From NCBI GenBank assembly GCA_003152795.1, contig PMBA01000079.1, positions 1 to 5,364 on the forward strand: a stretch of 5,364 nucleotides of DNA. The letters are read 5' to 3'. Made by a program: the position numbers and the translations under genes. Position 1 is the stretch's first letter. The number at the start of each line of letters is the position of its first letter. The stretch is from Acidobacteriaceae bacterium. GTDB lineage: Bacteria > Acidobacteriota > Terriglobia > Terriglobales > Acidobacteriaceae. Shown piece by piece: positions 1-5,364 of the stretch. Below the pieces are notes generated by a model that saw only the letters and a program-made list of their open reading frames with translations, was not told the DNA's origin and ran no database searches.

Positions 1-178
1 GGGGCAGCATTCTGCGTCACCCGGGAACGTGACGGCGATCACATGAAGGGAAAACGTGCCCGCCGATTCTGGCAAAGAGGATCGCAGCCCATGCCCTGCG
101 ACAACCGCCGCAATGTATCGTGATCACTGTGCGGACTGCGACCCGCTCCGATGTCTCCAACTGACTTTTTTCGCCAGA
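1..178. other. Left-edge stretch with no assignable gene
   Basis: The plus strand is open from base 1 to a TGA at 121-123 in one frame and to a TGA at 44-46 in another. Either could be the tail of a plus-strand gene entering from the left, which would converge on the cytochrome gene. On the minus strand a short open stretch runs off the left edge from about position 42 (GTG, no clear ribosome binding site). None has enough length or recognisable sequence to call. A T6 run sits at 166-171 on the plus strand without a stable stem directly before it. Confidence 0.3.
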
Positions 179-213
179 CCGCGCTGCTGAGCTTCCGCCT
201 GCCAGCAGCGCGG
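179..213 (-). terminator. GC-rich hairpin just after the cytochrome stop codon
   Basis: Bases 179-189 pair perfectly with 203-213 (11 bp, nearly all G/C) around a 13-nt loop. On the minus strand the stem starts 7 nt after the TGA at 221-223. The transcript then reads TCTGGCGAAAAAAG, so there is no U tract and this is not a canonical intrinsic terminator. It may act as a U-less terminator, a 3' end stabiliser, or a pause site for Rho. The hairpin itself is certain; the function is inferred. Confidence 0.45.
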
Positions 214-220
214 CTTGCGT

Positions 221-3200
221 TCAGTGTCCCGTGATCGTATAACTCGCTACCGCGACACCGCTTTGCGCAATCCCGTTTCCGGCAGCCATCGCTCGAACCA
301 CGCTCGTGGTCGAAACCGTAATGCTGCACGGGTTCGAGCACGAAGGCGACGAGGTTGAGGGGAACGATCCATCGGTCGTGTAGTAGATCGTAACGCCGCT
401 GGTCTTATCCGATATGGTCACATTCTGCGCCGAGGAGTAAGTGCCAGATCCCGGCGAGAAGGTGGGGGTGTTCGCCGCGATCGTATAGACAGCAACCGAA
501 GTACCGCTTTGCGAGATTCCGTTGCCAGCAGCTATCGCCCGGATCGTGGTTGTGATCGAAACCGTCAGTGAGCACGGACTCGAGCACGAAGGCGACGAGG
601 TTGAGGGGAAGGATCCATCGGTCGTGTAGTAGATCGTAACGCCGCTGGTCGCATCCGAGATGGTCACACTGACTGGCGTTGAATAGTAGGTTCCGGCGCC
701 GGGCGAGAAGGTCGGATTGCTCGCCGCAATCGTGTACGTCGCTACGGCTACGTTGCTTGCAGTAAAACCGCCTCCGGAAGCGATGGCCTTGAACGGGGTT
801 GTAGTCGAAACTGGGAGCTTGCACGGATTCGAGCATGAAGGCGAGGACGTGGTTGGACCGGTCCCGTTGGTTGTGTAGTAGATCGTCGCGCCGCTTACCG
901 CGTCCGAGATGGTCACCGTCTGCGTCGTGTAATACGTGCCAGACGAGGGGGAGAACGTTGGAAGTGGAGCCTGGATCAGGTACGTGCCGCTGGATACCGA
1001 ACTGGTGAGGTAGGCATAGGCAGCCGTGATTGCATTGATCGTCGTGTTCTGTGAAACCACAATCGGCACCGAGTACGGCGTCGATGCAGCCGTTGGAGTC
1101 GACCCGTCCGTGGTGTAGTACATCGGGAGGTTGAGGGTGTTCGACAGCTTCACCGATTGCGGCGTACTGAACGTTGAAGGTGTGGGCGAGAAGGTTGGCG
1201 CCGGGGCCGTCGGGAGCACGATGGAGTAGGTAGCGGAAGCCACGTTGCTCTGCGGAATCCCCGCATGGGTCGCCAGCGCATGAATCGTTGTGGTGGTCAA
1301 AATGGTAATCGGTGTCGAGTAAACGAGAGAGCTTTTCGTTGGCGTTGATCCATCCGTTGAGTAATAGATCGTCGCGCCAGTCATCGAGTCCGAAATCGTT
1401 ACGACCTGCGGCGAATGGTATGTAGTTGTTGGCGAAGGAGAGAAAGTTGGTGTGGGAACCCCCGGATCTGGGGCATGCATCACGGACGCCCAATACGCCA
1501 ATTGCGACTTGGTATAGGCGTGCGCGCCCGGCATGCCTGGAGGCAAGGTCAGGCCATAGGAATTTGTCTGGCCGTCGTTCCCCACGTGGCATTGGCCACA
1601 GGCAAGGTCAACATCCTGCCACGCTGCGGGAGTGAAAGTCGTACCATCCAACGCGGAGAGTTCTGGAGCCGTGCTCAGAGAACTTATGCCTTGGTTGTAA
1701 AGCTGGTCGGGCGTCGGGAATGTCCGGTAATTGGGATCTGTACTGATCCTGAACATGTGACTGCCGGCGCGCCCCAAAGCGGCTTGCATATGACACGTGA
1801 TACACGCTCCCGGGATGTCAGCAGAAGTCCCAGTCGGGAACGGAGTGCCCGGTCCCATCGGATGGTTGACCGTCGACATGATGTTGCTGGACAGCGCGTG
1901 GCATTGATCACACCGAGTCGCAATCGGTTTCGGAGCGTTTGCCGCAGCGACCGTGCTCTGGTGCGGATCGTGGCAGCCCGTGCACCCAAGATTTTTGGTG
2001 GGGTCACCCAGGCTTTCGCTGAAATCGCTCCCGTACGTGCCGGAGATGGTGACAGAGAGATCTGAAGAGTGTTGTGCGTTCTGGATCAGGGTACCGTTAA
2101 AGCGGGCGTGTGGACTATTGAGGAATGCTTGCCCGGCTTCGTGATCAACATAGGGCTTGTAAATCCACTTCGACGAATTGGCGAGACAGGTGGAATAGCT
2201 CGCCCCGGACAGGTCTGAGCAGTATCCGTGGTCAAGCGTTTTCATCGTGTTTGCCGGACTGATGCTGCCCGTAACCGGTGGATTGGCGGTTGGGTTCGCC
2301 ATGGTAATGCTTTCTTCCCGGTGGCACTCAATGCATAACGCCGTTGCCGCTTCATTCTGGCGGATGGTGGCTTGCAGGCCACCCTCCGGATGCGAGCCCG
2401 AGGTCCAAGCAGCAACGTGACACCTCTCGCACTGAATCCCAGTCAAGAACCAGGACGAAGTGCCGTTGGTACCGGAAGCTGCGAATCCATCCGTGGGAAT
2501 TCGGCTGAACTGCGCATCCGGAATCCAGGTAACTCTATCGTTAGCGTTCGACGTAGGCTCCGGTGCGGATTGATCAAAATTATAGCCAGTGCTGTGGCAA
2601 CGCCCGCAGTCGAAGTTGCCCTTCGGATACAAGTCACCGCTGAATCCGCTGTCGAAAACCGAATTCAAGTGAGTGCCAGCTGGATTAGCGGTTCCGCCGT
2701 AGTTCTCCCACCCACCGTAAAGATAAAAGAGATTTCGGAGTCCGCCCGCCGCAACCGTGGGAGCAACTGGCGTGTAGGCAGCGGGAGCGTGAGAATTGGG
2801 CAGAGTGTAATAGGGATATTGGCAAGCCTGGTCGGTCGAATTCAGCCCGTTCTGCGCCGGAGTCCCGAGAGGATTACACCAGCCCAGCGTGACTTGGCCG
2901 TTGTTCCAGTTAAAAGTGCTTCCTGACCCGTAATACCCGTCGTTTGTCGAATAGCCTGCGCCGTCGGGACCGCTCCAAAGAACAGTGGGGGCGATCTTGC
3001 GGAGGCTATTCTTATGCCCCGTCATCAGGTAGGGGAGAGTATCAGTCCCGAAGTGACAGCTCAAACACTGGTTCACGTCGGAATAGCGCGTCGTCCAACC
3101 ACCGGCGCCATTATTGGCGGCTCCATCCCCGTGATACACCTGGCCGGTTCCGTTCGGCTCATAGGTGAGATTGTCTTCGGGGGCACATCCCTGACTCAGG

Positions 3201-3292
3201 TAGCACTGCGAATACAGATTCAGCGGATAGAGGACAACAATTGCCAGGATAATAAATGCGATAGACCTTGCTCCACTCGATTTCGCCGTCAT
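221..3292 (-). CDS. Exported octahaem c-type cytochrome with five C-terminal CHB_HEX_C-like repeats
   Basis: This 1023-residue protein probably carries electrons in the periplasm or at the cell surface; its redox partner is unknown. Residues 1-29 form a signal peptide: a basic start (K4, R9), a hydrophobic core at 11-24, then LYSQ. C30 is not in a good lipobox, because Q precedes it. Eight CXXCH haem c motifs begin at C76, C229, C288, C320, C437, C461, C497 and C565. Histidines in contexts such as SPHARF (H395), DPHQ (H444), NHPMG (H477) and SHMF (H512) are candidate distal ligands. The spacing and the CGRCH...GIQCERCH arrangement resemble the cytochrome c554 / multihaem cytochrome superfamily. 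From residue 615 to the end, five repeats of 79-84 residues begin PTFSP and contain IYYTTDGS, the signature of CHB_HEX_C / Fn3-associated beta-sandwich domains. No sorting signal follows the last repeat. The start is supported by a GGAG 7 nt upstream. The haem domain is confident; the substrate is unknown, and an enzymatic role (nitrite or hydroxylamine type) cannot be excluded. Confidence 0.95.
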   Translation of the reverse strand: MTAKSSGARSIAFIILAIVVLYPLNLYSQCYLSQGCAPEDNLTYEPNGTGQVYHGDGAANNGAGGWTTRYSDVNQCLSCHFGTDTLPYLMTGHKNSLRKIAPTVLWSGPDGAGYSTNDGYYGSGSTFNWNNGQVTLGWCNPLGTPAQNGLNSTDQACQYPYYTLPNSHAPAAYTPVAPTVAAGGLRNLFYLYGGWENYGGTANPAGTHLNSVFDSGFSGDLYPKGNFDCGRCHSTGYNFDQSAPEPTSNANDRVTWIPDAQFSRIPTDGFAASGTNGTSSWFLTGIQCERCHVAAWTSGSHPEGGLQATIRQNEAATALCIECHREESITMANPTANPPVTGSISPANTMKTLDHGYCSDLSGASYSTCLANSSKWIYKPYVDHEAGQAFLNSPHARFNGTLIQNAQHSSDLSVTISGTYGSDFSESLGDPTKNLGCTGCHDPHQSTVAAANAPKPIATRCDQCHALSSNIMSTVNHPMGPGTPFPTGTSADIPGACITCHMQAALGRAGSHMFRISTDPNYRTFPTPDQLYNQGISSLSTAPELSALDGTTFTPAAWQDVDLACGQCHVGNDGQTNSYGLTLPPGMPGAHAYTKSQLAYWASVMHAPDPGVPTPTFSPSPTTTYHSPQVVTISDSMTGATIYYSTDGSTPTKSSLVYSTPITILTTTTIHALATHAGIPQSNVASATYSIVLPTAPAPTFSPTPSTFSTPQSVKLSNTLNLPMYYTTDGSTPTAASTPYSVPIVVSQNTTINAITAAYAYLTSSVSSGTYLIQAPLPTFSPSSGTYYTTQTVTISDAVSGATIYYTTNGTGPTTSSPSCSNPCKLPVSTTTPFKAIASGGGFTASNVAVATYTIAASNPTFSPGAGTYYSTPVSVTISDATSGVTIYYTTDGSFPSTSSPSCSSPCSLTVSITTTIRAIAAGNGISQSGTSVAVYTIAANTPTFSPGSGTYSSAQNVTISDKTSGVTIYYTTDGSFPSTSSPSCSNPCSITVSTTSVVRAMAAGNGIAQSGVAVASYTITGH
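224..1450 (-). repeat. Five tandem CHB_HEX_C / Fn3-associated domain repeats in the cytochrome tail
   Basis: The units start at PTFSP in residues 615, 699, 778, 860 and 943, with lengths of 84, 79, 82, 83 and about 78 residues. Each runs PTFSP, a threonine/serine-rich strand, VTISD (or a variant), a central IYYTTDGS or close variant, a Thr-rich strand, a [RHNK]A[ILM]A-type strand, and a closing A-x-Y-T/S-I strand. This layout is the known pattern of the chitobiase/beta-hexosaminidase C-terminal family, which forms small Ig-like beta sandwiches and occurs as spacers or binding modules in secreted bacterial proteins. Units 1 and 2 are the most divergent. Units 3 to 5 share an extra C-x3-C element (C820/C824, C903/C907, C985/C989). 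The role as stalk or adhesive module is inferred. Confidence 0.88.
334..404 (-). repeat. 71-nt near-identical direct repeat within the domain array (second copy at 580-650)
   Basis: Positions 334-404 and 580-650 match at 70 of 71 bases, counted by eye. They are 246 bp apart, which is exactly 82 codons. The only difference (365 versus 611) is synonymous, TCC versus TCG for the same serine. The segment encodes the TSGVTIYYTTDGSFPSTSS core of repeats 5 and 4. Repeat 3 (about 829 onward) shows the same register but with many more substitutions. This points to recent duplication or gene conversion between the last two units. Confidence 0.9.
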
Positions 3293-3299
3293 AATTGAT

Positions 3300-3303
3300 C
3301 TCC
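3300..3303 (-). promoter_or_regulatory. Ribosome binding site of the cytochrome gene
   Basis: On the minus strand the bases read GCGGAGATCAATT and then ATG. The GGAG core lies 7 nt before the ATG at 3290-3292, a normal Shine-Dalgarno distance. It fixes the start directly in front of the signal peptide. Confidence 0.75.
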
Positions 3304-3807
3304 GCGTCTTAACTGGTATCTTGCTAATTCAACTTGAATTGCTGACTAACCAGGCCCCGTTCATTAAGTGTCTTGCGGGGAGAGACGCCGTCGTGGAAGA
3401 CGTGCACGGCAGACTCTTCCATCGGATCAGATCAAAATCAATTTTCAAGACCGGGAGCTGACAGGTATGAACGAGACACGCCATCCTTTTCCCGCCCGGC
3501 CAGTGAGCAAGTCCGGATTGCAAAGCAATGCAAACCAAGTTGCACGAACAAACGGACTCTGGGTATGGGTAGCAGCAATGAGCGCGCAACGTCAGTGACA
3601 CGACTCACTCATTACTGTGACCTTGACCTGGCCCACATGATTCGTAAGGCGAGAGAACTGGGAAGGGCGAGGCTGCAGATCAATCAGGATGACTCCACGC
3701 CCTCCCTCAGCGGTTGAAGCCGGAATTCAGGCCGAGCCATTCGGCACCGCTGGAGGAGGCTGCGGAAAACGTGCCAGCATCAAAGCTGCCGTCTTGAGCA
3801 GTGCCGC
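3304..3807. other. Long intergenic region without a convincing gene
   Basis: About 500 bp separates the stop of the membrane glycosyltransferase from the ribosome binding site of the cytochrome gene. Several overlapping open frames exist here, but none has a good ribosome binding site, a recognisable domain or protein-like composition. The region contains the palindrome at 3326-3340 and two smaller dyads: ATTGC-AAA-GCAAT at 3517-3529 and GCCGA-(5 nt)-TCGGC at 3731-3745. It should hold the cytochrome promoter and any terminator of the upstream gene, but neither matches a consensus well enough to mark. A small RNA or leader cannot be ruled out. Confidence 0.6.
3326..3340. promoter_or_regulatory. 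Perfect 7+1+7 palindrome, candidate operator upstream of the cytochrome gene
   Basis: AATTCAA, a single C, then TTGAATT is a perfect inverted repeat. It lies 33 bp upstream of the cytochrome start codon, between the gene and any plausible promoter. A short AT-rich, odd-centred dyad of this kind fits a dimeric winged-helix repressor or activator site. I do not recognise it as a specific FNR, CRP, Fur or LexA site. No convincing -35/-10 pair was found around it, so the promoter itself is unassigned. The regulatory role is an inference from position and symmetry. Confidence 0.4.
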
Positions 3808-5364
3808 CTATGGGCGGACGCGGCGAAGGATGAAGTAGACCTGGCGGACGTAAACCCCCTGTTTGTAAATCATGTATCCGTCGGAGACGTGCACGATTTC
3901 AAATCCTTCGGCGCGGAGCGGCGGAATACCGGTCTCCATCAGCACCTGTGGCTGCTCCGTAAACGCAATTACGTAGTCGGGACTCAACCGTCTGAATTCG
4001 TCTGGGTCCACGGCAAGGCCGTAAAATGGCATGCCATGGTGATAGTACGCGGTGGGCATGTTTACGAGGATGTTACGGTCGAAATAAGCCTGCACTCCGA
4101 CGACTCCATAAAGGAATCCAAGGATTCGCCCCCGATCCGCCCCGACTGACTTGAGGTAGTTCGCAGCGTCTTCAGCGCCGCTGTATGGGTAGAGGTATTC
4201 GTTACGAATTGCGACCTCGGCGTCCCAGATATTTAGCGCACATAGACAGAGTAGTGCGGCCACCATGGCCTGCAACCCGCGCCGCTGGAGCGCGCTAAAC
4301 CCGCGCTGCTCTTTCCAGTCGGGCCACGCAACCCATAGCGCGGTGATTGCTGCGACGAACAGCGTTCCATGGTGGTGCGCGTAACCGTGAATTAGACAAT
4401 AGAGAGCAATCAACGACAATAACGGCAATGCATAGATCAGCAACCTGCCGCGCAGGAAACACCACCAACCGGCGAACAGGATGAACAAAGCCGAAGGCAG
4501 CCAGTAATCAAGAAAAGCACCCGAGATGGTTGACTCCAACTTGGCGAGTGTTGTGGGCTGCATGGCCTGAATGAACGTAGGCATCGCTTCGAGCAGCTTT
4601 TTCTTGTTGAACTCTCCAACATCCGGCGTCGGCTTCAAGATGACACCGATGAACAGAAAGGTCAGTGCCATTACAGCGACGCAAATCTTGTAGCGCTTCT
4701 GCACTCCCGCTTCCAGAGTGCGCCACGCGCGGACCGCTTCGATCAAATAGGCCAACCCGAAACAGCCAGCGAGAATTGTGCCGTGCAGGCTCAAGTTCGC
4801 CAGCAAGACCAATACCACCGTCATGCGCTCTGGATGCTTGATGTCCTTGAACAGCATGGCCGCCGCGAATGCCAGCAGGGGCAGCAGCGTGTAGGGGCGC
4901 GCGATCACCGCGTACTGGTAGACCATGAAATAGGTGAAGGCGAGCGGCCAGCGGATGATCCGTGGAAACGGCGCTTTGAAGATCAGCAACGCCGCTCCGG
5001 CGGTAGCGCCAGCCATACCGATGTAGCCGAGCGCGCCATATTTCGCGTGGAAGACGTGTTGCGCCACCCACAGGATGGTGTGCCACAGGCCGGGAGAGCC
5101 CTCGTAGCGCAGTTCATGAAACCAGATGGCGCGCAGACTGAGATCGCGCGCAATCAGCCAGGCCTGCGCCTCGTCCGCCCACTTCTCGTGATATTGAATG
5201 GTGAAGCTGACAACTGCAATCCACAGGCCGAGCACGCCGAAGTCCCCAATCCGCCACCATGGACTGTAAGAAGAAGCAGTGGACGAATACCCAGACACGT
5301 CACCAGACGCGGGAGCGGCTAGATCAATCTGCGCTTCGCCGGGAACTTCGATCGGGTCAGTCAT
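3808..5364 (-). CDS. Polytopic GT-C type glycosyltransferase (GT39/ArnT-like) membrane protein
   Basis: This 518-residue inner-membrane protein probably transfers a sugar from a polyprenyl-phosphate donor to an envelope acceptor on the periplasmic side. A hydrophilic cytoplasmic start (1-36) precedes a first membrane helix at about 42-57. The first outer loop carries HEKWADEAQAW, with acidic D64-E65 in the position of the GT-C catalytic acidic motif. It is followed by YEGSPGLWH (88-95), comparable to the HPPL-type loop of GT39 proteins. About ten further hydrophobic segments follow, near 96-129, 138-172, 182-210, 224-243, 288-326, 331-348 and 364-380. ARPY (155-158) sits at a helix boundary as in related proteins. 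Residues 382-518 form a soluble, probably periplasmic domain. The protein ends at TAG. The ATG is the last codon of the window, so its ribosome binding site is unseen and a longer start beyond the edge is possible. Donor and acceptor are not identifiable; no glycan cluster is visible. Confidence 0.8.
   Translation of the reverse strand: MTDPIEVPGEAQIDLAAPASGDVSGYSSTASSYSPWWRIGDFGVLGLWIAVVSFTIQYHEKWADEAQAWLIARDLSLRAIWFHELRYEGSPGLWHTILWVAQHVFHAKYGALGYIGMAGATAGAALLIFKAPFPRIIRWPLAFTYFMVYQYAVIARPYTLLPLLAFAAAMLFKDIKHPERMTVVLVLLANLSLHGTILAGCFGLAYLIEAVRAWRTLEAGVQKRYKICVAVMALTFLFIGVILKPTPDVGEFNKKKLLEAMPTFIQAMQPTTLAKLESTISGAFLDYWLPSALFILFAGWWCFLRGRLLIYALPLLSLIALYCLIHGYAHHHGTLFVAAITALWVAWPDWKEQRGFSALQRRGLQAMVAALLCLCALNIWDAEVAIRNEYLYPYSGAEDAANYLKSVGADRGRILGFLYGVVGVQAYFDRNILVNMPTAYYHHGMPFYGLAVDPDEFRRLSPDYVIAFTEQPQVLMETGIPPLRAEGFEIVHVSDGYMIYKQGVYVRQVYFILRRVRP

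Noticed and set aside
224..970. Regularly spaced similar DNA blocks resembling an array
   Set aside because: The period is about 246-249 bp, in frame, and encodes protein domains. The units are too long and too variable to be CRISPR repeats with spacers.
405..1592. 395-residue minus-strand open frame
   Set aside because: It overlaps the repeat-coding part of the cytochrome gene in another frame. Its length comes from the periodic DNA repeats, and it lacks domain signatures; the cytochrome frame has haem motifs, a signal peptide and a ribosome binding site.
1415..2065. 216-residue plus-strand open frame opposite the cytochrome gene
   Set aside because: Arg-rich, low-complexity translation antisense to a clear gene, with no recognisable motif.
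3205..3292. Lipoprotein signal at C30 of the cytochrome
   Set aside because: The residues before C30 are L-Y-S-Q. A glutamine directly before the cysteine is not accepted by the usual lipobox, so a type I signal peptide is more likely.
3329..3717. Small open frames in the intergenic region (minus 3329-3601; plus 3368-3598 and 3373-3717)
   Set aside because: They overlap one another, start without good ribosome binding sites (the minus frame begins with GTG) and show no protein-like pattern.
3766..3793. Possible intrinsic terminator after the glycosyltransferase gene
   Set aside because: On the minus strand a CAGC/GCTG stem with an ACG/CGT outer pair precedes TTTT, but the stem is interrupted by an unequal internal loop and the T run is short.
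4783..5322. 179-residue plus-strand frame and the 192-residue minus-strand frame at 4508-5086
   Set aside because: Both are shadows of the glycosyltransferase gene. Their translations are Arg/Gln/His-rich and lack the membrane segments seen in the true frame.

Overview
The window (5364 bp, moderately GC-rich) looks like chromosomal DNA from an environmental bacterium. The best guess is Acidobacteriota (Terriglobia-like), because large secreted proteins ending in chitobiase/hexosaminidase-type (CHB_HEX_C / Fn3-associated) repeats, exported multihaem cytochromes and DE-motif GT-C membrane proteins are common there. That assignment is an inference from protein style, not from a marker gene.

Two confident genes are present, both on the minus strand. 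At right (3808-5364) is a 518-residue polytopic membrane protein of the GT-C glycosyltransferase type. It has an acidic DE pair in its first extracytoplasmic loop and a soluble C-terminal domain, and its ATG is the last codon of the window, so its upstream signals are out of view. At left (221-3292) is a 1023-residue exported cytochrome. It has a signal peptide, a haem domain with eight CXXCH motifs (residues 76-569) and a tail of five tandem CHB_HEX_C-like repeats (residues 615-1020). It has a clear ribosome binding site, a 15-bp palindrome just upstream as a candidate operator, and a strong GC-rich hairpin 7 nt after its stop codon.

The two genes are separated by about 515 bp with no convincing gene, so they are probably transcribed separately. 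The left edge (1-178) holds only short fragments of reading frame that cannot be assigned.

The cytochrome could carry electrons outside the inner membrane while its beta-sandwich tail positions it on the cell surface or a polymer. The membrane protein probably moves a sugar from a lipid-linked donor to an envelope acceptor. Nothing in the sequence links the two functionally beyond a shared envelope location. The most notable item is the fusion of an octahaem cytochrome to a homogenising tandem Ig-like repeat tail. No mobile element, CRISPR array, tRNA or rRNA was seen.
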